From positions 5,541,001 to 5,605,000 of the forward strand of contig NEEC01000002.1 of assembly GCA_002189035.1 (NCBI GenBank): 64,000 nucleotides of DNA, read 5' to 3'. Positions within the stretch are counted from its first letter, which is position 1. Each line of letters opens with the position of its first letter. The notes under the pieces were generated by a model. It did no database searches. It was not told where the DNA came from and worked only from the letters and a program-made list of their open reading frames with translations. This DNA comes from Utricularia gibba. Its lineage: Eukaryota > Streptophyta > Magnoliopsida > Lamiales > Lentibulariaceae. Below, piece by piece: positions 24,202 through 37,402 of this stretch. The translations under genes and the position numbers were made by a program.

Positions 24202-26942
24202 TCACAAGTTCTTCAGGTTCAAGGATTTCAAAGCCTTTGAAGCAAGGGCTGATGCTTTGGCCGTCGAATCCCGCATCATCCATTCCCTCTCGGATCTTCG
24301 TTGATGCTGCCTTGCGTTCTTGGCCCTCTTCGGTGCAAGCCGAGCATCTCTCTCCAGAAATGCCAGCCTGAATTTTTCAGCCACTGATATCTCGTTGGAA
24401 CCTGGAGCTGGTAGAAGTGGAGGTCTCAGTGATGAGTCGAATCCCTGCACTGCCCACGTCTTTGGATCGATGTTTTGGACGATGGGATCGTCTAACGCAT
24501 GCTGATGTAATGCTTCTCTAGGAACGTCTGCGCCCCTGAGTCCCAATAGAGACGGCTTTGGATTTACCACGATTCGTGGGCATTGCATGGCCATGAGCTC
24601 ATGAGTGCTCTTTTCTATCTTTGGCTGTATCATTAGAAATACCGAGTTGATCATGATCGAAACGTGGAAAATCGCAATGATGAAATATCAAGAAAAATGA
24701 AATATGCTCCAAGTTTGAGGAGAAGCACATACCCATACTAGCCATCGAAGTGATGGGGTACCTTGAGCCAGCTCGGCTGCATCAAGCTCTTCCCACGACT
24801 CCCCCACACTGTTGGTCAGGTTTGGCTTCAGGAGGCTCAAGCATTCATGAGCAATATGTTCGCTTCTTGCGCAACCACTGCAATATAAAGTTTCATTCAT
24901 TCCTGTCATGAGGAAACCAGCCAAGATACGCATGAAGCCAGTTTAGGTAGCCAAATCAGTAAAATGCAGCTATTTACTTTTATAAGCAAAAGCCACAGTG
25001 TTCTCTAATGCATGGCAATTCGAAAGTGAGCTTTTTAAGAAAAATTCTGGCAGATGGTTTAAAAGAATGGATTCAAACATACGGGGAAAACTCACAATCG
25101 AAAAGGGTCCACACGACAGTCAGATAAAAAGAACCAAAACATCAGAGTTTAAGTCATTTCGGAAGAAAAATTTAGCTTTATTCTTCCAGGAAATTACCCC
25201 GCGAAACTAATGAAAGTCACAACAGCATCAAGGAAAAAACAAAGCCTGCTTCATTCTTCTGTAGAAAAGATTAAACCGAACAGGCAATGCCAAAGCAACA
25301 AGAGTAAAAAATGAAGATTCCAAACCATAAGGATCAAGGTAGGTGGAAAAACAAAAGAAGAAGAATGAAAGATATTGTGAGCTTCTGAAATTGCTTCTCC
25401 TCCCATGCATTCCATTGTTACTGTTCTACTAGTGCAGATGTCAGCCAGCGCAATTACTAGTTGAATCTGTTAGTAAGTTACAGAGAACCATATCTACATT
25501 TATCGGTGACTACCCATTTACAATGTCCCAGCTTGCAGATTTTAAAAACGCAAACCTATTCTTTTCTCTACCATATTCTCTATAACAAAGAAGAATGCAA
25601 TGTCCAATGCTGGAGAGAATTCAAAGAAATATATGACTCAAATGCAGATGACTACTACAGAGAGAGAGAGAGAGAGAGAGGGAGAGCATGTTCGATCTAT
25701 TATGTTAAGATAGTGGTTTGGAAGATAAGAGCGTACCCCCATCTCAGGGTCTCAACTGAATGACATTGTTGAAGAAGTTCGGAAACTCCTGCGGCAGTAA
25801 GATGGCTGCAATCACTAGAAAATTATAAAATTCTTAGCCTGAAATTAGTAGAGCTCGAGTAAACTGAGGTTGCTTCTAGCATTCAACAGCTGAGCATGTG
25901 ATTTCTTGACAGGTTTCACGTATTTAATGTATGAATGTACTTGACGCAAGGCATGTTTGTTTCCCTAGAGTCAAAATGGAATATGAAGATTACCTGATAT
26001 CGACTGCTTTGATATTTCGACATACATAGGCAAAGTAGTGAAGCCCAGAGTCAGAGACACTGGAACCTGATATATCAACAATCTCCCAAGAACTATCGGC
26101 CAGTGCAATTAAAACACCATCGTCTAGCAACTTCCTTCTTCTGGCAATAGCAAGGAACACCAACTGCTTGATAGGCCATGTACAACACATCCACAATGTT
26201 GATATGATGATTTGAAAATTGAAAACAAAAAATGTCTTCAAATGATATGAGAGTCCTGGGGTGTCACTAAAGCTCAACGAAAAGAAAAGGAACAAATAAC
26301 CACAATAACTGGGCATGTTCTTGGCAACAATCTTTAGATCACAGAATCTCTTTCTATCATTGAGCTTCTAAAATTTTTAACAGAAAGTGGCAAATAGGAT
26401 TACCCAAATAATAAGAAGGTCAAGTAACTGCAGGTATGATATCAAATCCAAATCTTGATAATAACACAGACCATTGTTATGGCTTTTAGCCCAAATATAT
26501 AGTTCTCACCTTGATATGGGATGGTAGAGCAGGCGCAATGTCAGATAAGTGATCGATAATATCCTCAAGATAGCAGCCGATTTTACCAAGACACAAGTTT
26601 AATAAGCTCGGGGGAGACAAAGTCGAATTCAATAACTCTGCATAAAAAGAATGTACTCAACTTCCAATTCGAGACAAACAATGAAATTTATCGACAAAGA
26701 ACATACGGGATTGCTGGGAAAAGCTGAATATATCCTGTTTCAGGTTCAATTTCGAGGCACCAGTGCTCGATCGCAGACTGCGTGGGCACATGTTGACTTG
26801 TGACGGCACCTTCGTTTTCGGTTTTTCCATCAAAAAGATCAGGGACGCAGCGCGAACACAATCCCCAGACGCGAGCGACCTGATTCCGGATATCCAATCG
26901 AACTCCGATTATGCCGGCACCAAATTTACTTCGCCGTCTCAT
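24202..26942 (-). CDS. RNI/LRR-like protein of unknown function
   Basis: Six exons on the minus strand: about 26942-26703, 26635-26510, 26163-25994, 25805-25737, 24877-24733 and 24624-24202, giving about 390 residues. The middle resembles leucine-rich repeats of the ribonuclease-inhibitor-like superfamily (EIVDISGSSVSDSGLHYF, VSELLQQCHSVETLRWGGC). The C-terminal 140 residues carry a block typical of one plant family in this superfamily: CPRIVVNPKP, DDPIVQNIDPKTWAV, SVAEKFRLAFLERD and basic RAKNARQHQRR. No F-box is visible. Exons 2 to 6 splice cleanly. The exon 1 donor is a problem: the strong site CCC/GTATGT (exon end 26707) breaks the frame; only the weaker TAT/GTTCTT with acceptor CAGAG/TTA keeps it open. 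Function unknown. Confidence 0.8.
25659..25686. repeat. (AG)n microsatellite
   Basis: A run of about 12 AG dinucleotides with one G interruption, inside the intron between exons 4 and 5 of the RNI-like gene. It is likely polymorphic in length. Confidence 0.95.
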
Positions 26943-27765
26943 TTTAATATCGTTTCGTCTTCACAATTTTTTTCATTTTATTTCTTTTAATTCACATTTT
27001 TTTATTATATACATCTCGAGAGATAAAATAAATTAAACAGATTTTTAATGTAAAATTGGAGAAATCGCACAAAACCAAGAGATTCGTCCAAACTTGTCGT
27101 CATTACATTATTATTTATTATTATTATATTATATTTATATATTTATTTATATTATACTATATATATTATAGTAAAGTATGATGAAATAGTTGATATTATT
27201 CAAAAAATTAACTCAGATTCAATATATTCATTAAAAATTTTTATAAAAAATCATCAACTAGAAATATCAGCGTCACAATAACTGAATATTTTATACCCAA
27301 TGACAGAAAAAAATAACAAAAAAGAAGAAAGATTACCTTTCTTCTATTCTCAAAATGTATAAAATTGGTATGGGATGAAAGATTTTACACCAATTTCAAT
27401 TTTTATATCTAAGTACATCAGAGTATAATGATTTTAATAGAAATTTTTATAACTTCTTAAGGATAGAGGGCTGATGCATTTATTTGTTGTATTAGATTAA
27501 TTAATATTTAGTGCTATTTCTACATATTTATTACATATATTTAGATCTTAATTCAGGATTAAGTTGTTCTAAAAGTTATATTTATAATTATTATATTTTA
27601 TTTAAAAATATTTTATATATATATATATTTTTTTTATGTTATGTTTTTATGCACTTTCATCAAAAAATTGCAAAAATCAATTGATGATATACGTTTTCTT
27701 TGTATTTTATAATACAAAATTATTATATTTTACTGTGGTTTAGGTTAGGTTTGTATGATTTTTTA
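26943..27765. other. AT-rich spacer upstream of the RNI-like gene
   Basis: AT-rich sequence with TATTATTATTA tracts at 27110-27180 and an AT run at 27615-27632. The first few hundred bases should hold the RNI-like promoter, but no clear TATA box can be singled out. No coding segment seen. Confidence 0.4.
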
Positions 27766-27769
27766 TGTT

Positions 27770-29083
27770 TTATGTGTTGTTTATGTTAATTTCATGTTTT
27801 TGTTGAAAATTAAACTAAATCCTCTGATTTAATCCATCTTTTATTACTGATGTATAATTAAGTTTAGCAGGAGTATTAGTAGTAAAATTAGATTGAGAGA
27901 TGTATGGATTAAGTTAAAGGGCATAACATTCGAAGGGAAACAAAAAAACACTGTTATGTAGCCTACAGTCTGCAAGTTCAAGCCGAGAGCATTACTAGTG
28001 TTAGGAATAGTGCAATAGAATAAATAACGGGAAATCTTTTTGGAGGAGAGAAAAACCCCAATGTAGAGAGCTTCATTAGAGACATCTTTAAGAACATGAA
28101 CACCTATCCATAAAAGAGGAAGAAGGAGACTCACGACGAAAACTACCATCCTCAAGAACACCATCAAGATCCAGTTCAACACTATTATTTTTGGTCATAA
28201 ACAGTGGCAAATGAGAATTAGAATAATCTTTTACTTTATTTTCGTTTGCTGAATATTTTTAGTTTCTATGACTAACTTACTCATAATGTTTCTGTTACTT
28301 TGGCTATTTAATCTTAATGATATTATGTTTTATTTTTCAAGTATGAGTGATTAGATCTTATGGATGCCTTCGGCTAAAACATGGTGCTGTGGAGCTAGGG
28401 TTTATAACCCAATTCACCGTTATTTCTTAACTTTTGTTTCTATTATTCCATGGATAGAACTAAAGAGGGAAATGAACACCTTTGCAACTTAGATCTTTGA
28501 TTTAGAGTTAAACTAACAAATCAAAGTGGAGACAGTAGGTATTAATATATAATAGAACCAATAGAAATGAGTAAACTTAGTTCCATATACCTTGCATGTG
28601 GGTAAACCTAATTATGACGTTGGTGATGATATTTGGGACTATATTAGTCAAGAACATGATGAATAACATGTGTAAACTTTGGTTGTTTGAAATTGTGAGT
28701 ATAAGAACGAAGTAAATTAAATTAGACATTTTAGTACCACATCAACTGTATATTCTTAAGGCATCTTAATATTATTTTGTATTATAACCAATATCTATTA
28801 TTTTCAGCATTGAGACTTGATTTTGTTTATTGAACTTGTCTACCATTGTTAGTTTGGTCTTAGACTAATAATAGCGTTTATTATGAATTTTGTATCTCTA
28901 AAACACTTTGCAAACACTAGTTCCTTGTGATCGACCCAAATCTACTATACAAGTTTTTATAAATTTGTATTTTGTGTAAATTATGGATTATAAATTTATT
29001 TGATATGAGGATTTCATTTCTTGCAATATTGAAGAAGACACTGTACATGGAAGACAATGATTTTAAGACATTTTCGTTTATCA
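27770..29083 (+). mobile_element. Diverged LTR copy, same family as the solo LTR at 49530-50951
   Basis: Ordered blocks shared with the intact solo LTR include TAAATCCTCTGATTTAATCC (with TAAATCAAAGGATTTAGCCC), CAGTGGCAAATGAGAA, TTGCAACTTAGATCTTTGATT, TAGGTTGGTGATGATAT-like and TTCCTTGTGATCGACCC, and the right end TCGTTTATCA. It lacks internal coding sequence and has drifted considerably in AT content. The left end is uncertain. The frame at 27843-28182 minus is a chance reading of this LTR. Confidence 0.65.
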
Positions 29084-32000
29084 TCAATGTTGGAATATGG
29101 AAGAAGACTTCAATTAAATAAATACTATAATTTCATAGCTTGTACATAAGTAGGATTCATTCTAAATGGAAAGCTCACACTGTACATGATTTATGCCTTA
29201 CGACATATAGAAAAATCTACTATGATGATTAAAAAAGCTTCTTGTACAAATGAAAAAAGTTGAATATATGCAGAAGACAATGATGGAAGAAAAATAAGGA
29301 AAGTAAATTTACTTTGGATTGCAAATTAAAACAAATCTCGAACTCAATAGATGAAATTTTTTTCTTTCATTTTTCTCACTAGAACTTTGTATTACTTTTG
29401 TTATTCTTTTTCACCATAGGGAGGGAAATGACTTGTATTTATCTATTTTCATTTCATTTTGTCATCATCATTCATTGGTAAACTTTTTTAATTTATGTGA
29501 ATTGATGAAGTTTCTTTGAATATTTTGAGCACAACTCTCGGTTATTCATTGATTTTCCTCCGAATTTCATATATTACCATGTATAATGTTATAATCTTTT
29601 TTCAATAGCTCTTAATTATAATATATGAGTAACCAAACACTCTTCATAGATTTTGATATAAATCAAGGTAAAGAGCATCATCTTTAACTCTATTTATTTG
29701 AGGTAGATGGCGAATTGTTTGTGATTAAAATACTTCATTAATAAATGGGTAGTGATCTCATACCCATACCATTGGTCATTGGCAACAATTTGGACGCACG
29801 TACAGAATTTGGTTTTAAAGGCAATCGATGACAATCTTCTTGTCATCTTAATCGTCCAACAGGAAATCATATAAAGCTATTCTCGAGACTCTTTTTGAAA
29901 GTGTAAAGGAGAGTAGATTATTTATTGCGATTATAACCAATTATTTGAAAGAAATCACTAAAACCCGAAACAATTATAGACAAAGAAAAAATGAATTCTC
30001 TTTCATAATAACTATTTCCTTTAATCAAAATCTATTAATTACATTTTATTTTGTATTCTAATATCATAAGCTCCTGTTAGAGATTGTTTGGTTGACTAGT
30101 GTAACCCAATTTCTATTAAAATTTTATGTGTTTCTTATGTTTCATTTTCTCTTCAATGATAGTTTACTACTAGAGTTTGTCTCCACATCATTGGGGCTAT
30201 GATCATCGATAGGAACCATTCAAAAATGGATTCATGTACACCAAGTCATGAGTAAATTTGGTGAGGTATTCACTATCTCAGTGTTGGAGACTGATACTTG
30301 TTCCATAACATCTCTATATATATACATGATCTTTCACCTGTTGTTCTATCCTTTTCAAATATTTAACACCAATCTTGATAGAAAGAGAACACGTTATCCC
30401 GCATAGAACAACTAGGTTTTGCCTTAACCAAGAATACACAATACAAAAACCTAATTTGATCATTCTCGAATATTTTTTAAATTATATACCAATTACTACT
30501 CACAATAAGAATGTAACAAGGGACCACAATCCAATAATGCAATTTCTACTAAAAAGATGAAATTATCAAAATGGTCGAGAGGGAATAGAAATAAGAGGTG
30601 AATGCATGCATGTAATCCTTATACACAAATGGAATTTAACTTTGATAATTTCCTCCCACGACACTCATCAATAGCATCTATCATAATAGTAGTTGAATTT
30701 TATCCATTACCGCTTCCACCCAAAATATCCAATACAGAATAATATCTTTTTCCATCCTTGAAACTTCGAGCTCATTTGAGAATTTGCATATATAGTCATC
30801 ATTGGAAACAATTGTTGCATACCATTATCTATGTTCCAGCCATTTTTGGTACATTTCTTGAAGACAATAATAAAATTCCTCTCTTCAACTACCAATCATA
30901 AACGTTTGAAAGCCTCTTCCTCCATTGGCCCTAAGCATTGCATCGCTTAAACTCCCTAATTGCAAACCCTAGGAAAATAAAGAAAAAAATGAGAAGTAAA
31001 GGATAAATTGGTTTTTCAAATGTAAAACCAATGAATATCCTAGCCCAAAACTTACAAAGCAAATATATAAAGTCAAAACTCTCACCTACAACCAATTACA
31101 TTTTAATCAATAACCATGTGTTTAACATCATAGTAATCTAAACAAGGAAAAAAAACCTTCCCATCAACCAAACAGCTTATTACAAACATATGATAATTTA
31201 TAATAGATTAGCATAAAAACTCTTTTCACAAAATTTAATTCTCCTATGATCGACATTTATACTACACTTAATTGTGTTTTACATTTTTCATAATTAGAAT
31301 TTATTGAGAAACAACACATAATAGTTAAACACGTAGGATTATAATATTCTATTAAAAACATATCGTGGATAAACACATTTTTTAAACCAACATTTTAAAG
31401 ACGTAATTAATCTTCTTTAAGATGCATAAGTCCATGTGTTTTAGGTATTGCAAACTCCAATTTATAGTACTTGAAAGATATTGTTTTTATAAAAGTTGGG
31501 CAAAGTAGACATCTTTTTCCCATATCTAGATGGGTGTCTTGACTACTCTAGATTAGTCTTGTGAGATGTAAATCCATGTGTTTTAGATACCATGAATTCC
31601 ATTTTGTGGTGTCTCAAAGATATAGTTATTTTGTTTTGTAAATGAGTTATTATGGTGAAAATAGTTATATGAAAGCTAATATTGAAAAACTATCTACCAA
31701 TATTTAATACAACAATGACAAAAAAGACTCTCAATTATCCTCAAGAAAATGTAATGTAAATATATCGACAAATAACTAACTTACCAAAATAACGATTATA
31801 TCTCATATGAACAAAAAATAAAACCAATGTTATAGATATTATTTACATGCATCTGCCTAATGTAACACTCAATTACTTATTTAATTAAGTCTAGTCTATC
31901 AATTAATTCTACAAGAGGCCAATGACACCTCAATAGGATTGCCGCATCGCGAGGGTTTAGAAATTATAATGATTGTTATAGTTAAATTTCCATAATATTT

Positions 32001-32668
32001 TATATGGATTTTTAAAGAGATAATATCATAATACATCAAACATAATAAGGCTATATTAAATAATTTATAATATTTACTCATACATATCTATTTTTAAACA
32101 TATCTAACAAACATATAAAGTACTAAATTCTAAATAATTGCAACCTATACATCTAACCCATAATTCCCAACAAATCATCATTTAAAGGACTAATTGAATA
32201 GTAATAATTTATATCCACCTAACAACATAGCCTAAATGAGTTTAGAAAATAATTATCACAATTTTGGAATTTTTATCTTTTATATTCTCGATTAAAAAAA
32301 AGAAAAATCATCTTTACACAAGAAGACATTGCTCAAAAACATTGTATATTTGAATTTCAATTTATCTATTTTTCTATTAAATTTTGTATAGACCAAAATA
32401 CATGAAATGCCAAGATGTGGTGGGGGACCATGGCTTCTATCTAACACAATTCCAAGTATACAAAAATCCAACGCGGACGCGGAGCGAAGATCGACTGCTC
32501 ACCAAGTGTTAGAGGAAAAGGCGCACTGAGTATCAGAAAGCGAAAGCGTAGTCTCTCCCACTGACCTTCGCTGTCCGCGTTTCACATCTCCGTCGCTTTC
32601 GCTTTTCCGCTCCATAAGAACCCCCACCTCCCGCACTCCTTCCCTCCTCTTCATCCAAGATTCCGATC
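29084..32668. other. Repeat-derived AT-rich region before GDSL lipase A
   Basis: About 3.6 kb without a recognisable gene. At 31419-31500 and 31561-31650 two imperfect copies of an approximately 85-base unit occur (shared TCCATGTGTTTTAG and CTTGAAAGATAT / TCTCAAAGATAT), about 143 bases apart. Open frames such as 30707-30895 minus give no recognised motif. The last 250 bases (GC-richer, from about 32465) are the promoter and leader of GDSL lipase A. Confidence 0.45.
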
Positions 32669-34364
32669 ATGGGTTCAGTATCCGCCTTCCTCCTCTCGGT
32701 GCAGATTATCCTCTGCTTTTGTCGAGGTCTCGCCGGAGCCACGGCGGTGCCAGCGCTGTATGTGTTCGGAGATTCACTGGTGGACGCCGGCAACAACAAT
32801 CACTTGCCGCTGTCGATTCTCAGAGCCGATTTTCTGTACAATGGCATCGATTACTCCGGCAGGAGACCAACCGGAAGATTCTCCAACGGCAAGAACGCCG
32901 CGGATTTTGTAGGTCTGTGAGTTAAGTATCTCCCTATACGAAGATTTAGATGAGATTCTCTTTTTTTTTCCGAGCATTTGAGGCCATGGGGCTGCTGGTA
33001 TTTACATTAAATGGTGGAATGTACGACAGCGACTGAACTTGATATTGGTGTATTGGTTGGCAGCTGAGCAATTAAAACTTTTACCGGCACCGCCTTACCT
33101 TTCCCGGCGTAACGGCACATTTGAGGCCGGTGCAAACTTCGCCTCCGGCGGCGCCGGGATCTTGAACACCACCAACAGTGCCGTCGCTGTAAGCAACTAC
33201 TTACTTCCTCTACGCTCTACACTCATTTATTACCGTTTACAAGGCTTCTGTAAGATCGTAGATATTCCTTAACAAATATCCCTAATTTGTAAATTTATCG
33301 CAATATTTTAAGCCAATTTGGCTGCACGGAGTTGCACCGATATAAATGATTGGGTTGTCTTGTAGCTGCAAATATCTACCACCTGCCCCTGCGACTGCGC
33401 GCACCGGCGCACGTCTCCCAACGGGCAGCCGTGCAGGGCGGCCACCTGCCTGACATATGACTCCTTTGTGAAATTTATTGAGCATTTGTTTTTATCATTG
33501 GATAGGAACAAAATATTCCGCTGCGGAAGCAGTTATGGTATTTCTCCAAGGTCCGAGCAAAGCGGGTGGAGGAGCTGGGATCGGAATCTGCAGCCCAGGA
33601 GCATTTCTCCCAGTCCATCTTCCTCTTCGTCATCGGTAGCAACGACGTTCTGAATTTCGCCGGATCCAAATCCGCACAAGATTTACCGGCCGATGAGTAC
33701 ATTGCTCAGATGACTTCCACATTCAAGGCCGTGATCAAGGTAATTAATTCAATTTTGTAAACTTGGGTCTTTTTCTAGCCTTCTGATTCGGCGAAATCAA
33801 TTGAAGGCGGCGCATACCCTGGGAGCCCGTAAGTTCATGGTCGCCGCGTTGCCGCCGGTAGGCTGCACGCCCAGGCAGCGATCGGGGATCGCCGATAGTG
33901 AATGCAATGCCGAGGCGAATTCGATGTGCGAGAAGATCAACGCCGTATTCTCGCGGATGCTGCCGGAACTCAAGTCGGAGCTCGTAGATTTCCACTACAC
34001 CTACTTCGATACGTATCGCGTTCTGATGAACTTCATTCAGAATCCTGAAAATTACGGTAACGAATGCCCGACCTCAAACCGAATTGATTGATTGCACTCG
34101 TTGTTGGACGGCGAATCGACGGGCCTTTGCTTTCACATTTCAGGGTTTGAGGAGACCAGATCGGCTTGCTGCGGCCTAGGGAAGCTGAGGTCGGAGGTCC
34201 CCTGCTTACCAGTTTCATTGTTCTGTTCCAATAGGAGTAACCACGTTTTCTGGGACATCTACCATCCAACGGAGAGAGCTGCTCGCGCCGCCGTAGATGC
34301 CCTTTTTAGCGATTCCGGTGAGTACGTAGCTCCTATAACAGTATCCCAGCTCATTCAACTGTAA
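32669..34364 (+). CDS. GDSL esterase/lipase A
   Basis: Five exons: 32669-32912, 33064-33188, 33506-33739, 33807-34056 and 34144-34364, joining to 357 residues, the usual plant GDSL length. A signal peptide (LLSVQIILCFCRGLAGATA) implies secretion. The SGNH catalytic blocks are all present: FGDSLVDAGNNN with nucleophile Ser36, the oxyanion Gly in ANFASGGAG near residue 110, GSND with Asn169, and DIYHPTE with Asp322 and His325. The family hydrolyses acyl esters of lipids, cutin precursors or acylated metabolites; the substrate here is unknown. Intron phases 1,0,0,1 are identical to those of GDSL lipase B at 55795. Intron 2 contains an unusually GC-rich 75-base patch. Confidence 0.96.
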
Positions 34365-35275
34365 AGCAAAACCTGCTCCGCGATGGCTGGCACTTACAAA
34401 AAGCTCTCCTGAGTTGATGCATCTAGTTTTTGGTACCAGTAGCTTGTGCCCGCATGATGAAAACCTAGCTTGATAAAGGAGCCTTATACTTGTGGAACTT
34501 CCTTTAGAACAGCTACTGCATCTTAGATGATGAACCTGTCATACAGAGCTAGAACTTGTAGATCTTCTGGTTCTCCCCTAGCTGCCAAAGGATGTCATCC
34601 CCTGTTTAACCCCCCAAGAAGCCTGCGGAAGCTCCATCTTCATCAAATCTGAACACAATCAAAATGACTCACTCATGTAGGGATCTGAAAAAGAAAGAAA
34701 AAGAAAAAAGCGCAATATTCAAAGAAGATGACAACCCTGACACCTGATAGGTACAAGTGAATCCACTAAATACAAGGTAGGAGATTCTGATTCAAAGCTG
34801 TGCTGATCTTCTTTTGATGTGTTGGAATAGCTTTTTCCAGCTTTCCACATTCTGAAATAGAAATATCAGTTTCAAATCTCTTACCTTATTGCTGCTCCCA
34901 TTCATTCTCCTCAACATATGATTACAAAATGGAACCTGCTTTCATGATGAATAGAGACAGACAAAAAGAGAAGTTTAGAAGTAGCAAGGACTGGTCTACC
35001 GACCATACACCATATTTAAACTGCAAATTCACATGAACTCCATTTGTGACTACTTGAAGTTCATGTCCGGAACACAAACTAACGTTTTTCGACTACAGCA
35101 TATCCTCTTGAAACCCAATGGAGTGTGAAAATTTAGCAAAGAGTAATATAAAAAGCCAGCAATTTGAATTTGGTCAACTTTAGGGGAAGGAGAATAAAGC
35201 CTTGTATAAAGATAAAATTAAATAATTAATGTGTTTATCAATTTATATTTAATTATCTGGAAAATTAATCGTACT
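34365..35275. other. 3' flank of GDSL A, including a segment duplicated at 53.0 kb
   Basis: After the 3' UTR, positions 34769-35081 are matched in order by 53006-53660: AATACAAGGTAGGAGATTCT, TGTGTTGGAATAGCTTTTT, GAAGTAGCAAGGACTGGTCT and CTGCAAATTCACATGAACTC are the clearest blocks. No open frame of note and no recognised product, so it is probably non-coding. A second, partly deleted copy implies local duplication of this neighbourhood. Confidence 0.6.
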
Positions 35276-35999
35276 AATCAAAGTTATTACAAACGAGCTG
35301 GTCAAGCCGAGCTTTCTAGAAAATTTGGAGCTGGAGGTGGAGCCCGAGCTCAAAATTTTTTATAATTTTTTTATTTGTATAGTTTTTAGGTCAAAATTAC
35401 TTTATAAAATTAATATCTCGAATATTTTTTTTAATTATAATTATTTAAAGATAAAATACACTCAAAATACAAATAAACCACAAAAATACTTAATTAAATA
35501 ATATAACAATAATATTTAAATTTAAATTACATTTTAATCTTTTTTAAAAGTCAAAAATATACTTTTGACCAATATAGACTAATCCCATTCTAAATCCCAA
35601 TTACTTGTAAAAAAATGAAAAAAATATATAAAATGACTATCATGAAAACTTAATGGTTAAAAATCATCACAAAAATGTGAAAGGTATATTAAATAATTAC
35701 CACCAAGTAATGATAATTTCATTTTTCATTTGCAAATCACCAACCAGAAGTAGTATTTCAATTCCTTTTGTTTTTTTCTACAAGTATACAATTTTAATAT
35801 ATGGAAAAAGAAATTAAATAATACATCAAATAAGTTACATTGATTTTTTCAGTAACTTTAAATTTTTTACGTGATCAATGTCCTCCACACATGAATACTT
35901 GAAATGTATCAGTTCACAATGATATTCGATACCAATTAACCACTCTACTATTTCCAATAAAACATGCTTTCAAGGCTACATATGTTATAAGAATATCTA

Positions 36000-36680
36000 A
36001 AATATCTCTAGCAATGATCGAAGATATTCTGTATCTAGAAGATTCGATTTTTCACCATTATAAAAAAATCAAATTTTATATTACTTTTTCAATTATCTAT
36101 TTGAAATATATTCTCTTCTAAATATGTGTCAAGTTCAGTCTTTTTCACGGCCTCCATATCATCTTCTTGAACATACTCATTCAATTCATTCCAATAATCT
36201 GAAACTTCTCAATATTCAATAAAGGTCGCAAGTCCATTGGTATGCAACTACATATGGTCTTGTCTTATTGTGAGTCTATGAAACTATATTCAATTGTATA
36301 TTCTTAAAAAAGAATATGCAAAGTCTACTTTAGCTTTTTTTTATTTTCTTCCACTTGGCACGATGTACACAATTTTGAAAAATTAAAATCAATCATCTTC
36401 ATCTTGAATCTTGGATCTAAAATAGCATCAATAAATAATAATAAATGGCAATCTTCCCAATATTTCTCAAATTTTAATTTCATGTTCGAGGTCATATCTT
36501 CTATGAATGAATCCATAAATTGAGACTTGCTATCTAATATTACTTTCACACTGATTACTTGTTTAAAAAAAATATTTGAAGTTGGATAATTAACACTTGA
36601 AAGTATATGAGTGGCATGCCAAAAAACCTTCAAAACTTTTTTTCTTGTTAGATATAGTGTACTGATAATCAAAACAAGCT
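36000..36680 (-). pseudogene. hAT transposase, C-terminal half relic
   Basis: The minus-strand frame at 36672-36325 contains YPTSNIFFKQ, LKFEKYWEDCHLLLFI and ILDPRFKMKMIDF, the DUF4413-type region of plant hAT transposases. Continuing on the minus strand toward 36050, the words TELDTYLEENIF match the segment before the C-terminal dimerisation domain. Stops interrupt it. It plausibly belongs with the N-terminal fragment at 39530-40110. Confidence 0.75.
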
Positions 36681-37402
36681 AAAGTGTGTCTGTTACTAGC
36701 AAAGTTGAATATCCATTAATGTTGATATCTCTAGTGAGATTGGAGAAGCATGTTCCACTTCAAATAAATGTAAGGTTACCTCATCTTTGGATTGGTATGA
36801 CCATTTTATTCATGATAAAAAGGCGAAAAAGGTGATACATAATTATTATATGATGGAATCGGTACATACCATGTCGAGGAGGAAAGAAGATAGTTTGTAC
36901 ACCTCCCTCGAGATAAAATGAGCAGTGGAGAACACAAATCGGAGGTCTTCATCGGTACTACATCAGAAATCTGCAGGACAACACCGATTAAGAGTATAAA
37001 TCAGACTCTTACACCTGATAAGTGGATACATGCCTGTAGGAACCAAGATAAGACAGTGTCAAGCCTCAACCATTTCAATAGACTCTAAAAGCAGCTGAAT
37101 TGTAGGATCCTGGAACAAGGGGCGGTTATTTGTAAGTAGAACAACATATGCGCCTGACATATCTGCTAGATGCAGAAAATAGTTGACACCTATAATAATT
37201 GGTCTATCAGGTTTCCCCTATGAATAACGAAACATTTGAAGAGAAAAGCATGGTGGATTCCATATGTTACTTGTTATCCTACTCCTTCTCTTCTCAATGA
37301 AATTATTTTTTTCTATGAACTCCTCTAGTTCCATGGTTTTTCTATTTTAATAGTTTCCACGTAAAAAATCCTCGATATTCTTAATGGCTTTTCCCACGAC
37401 TG

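Noticed and set aside
27843-28182. 112-residue hydrophobic minus-strand frame resembling a membrane protein
   Set aside because: It is a reading of AT-rich LTR-derived DNA; the hydrophobicity follows from composition.
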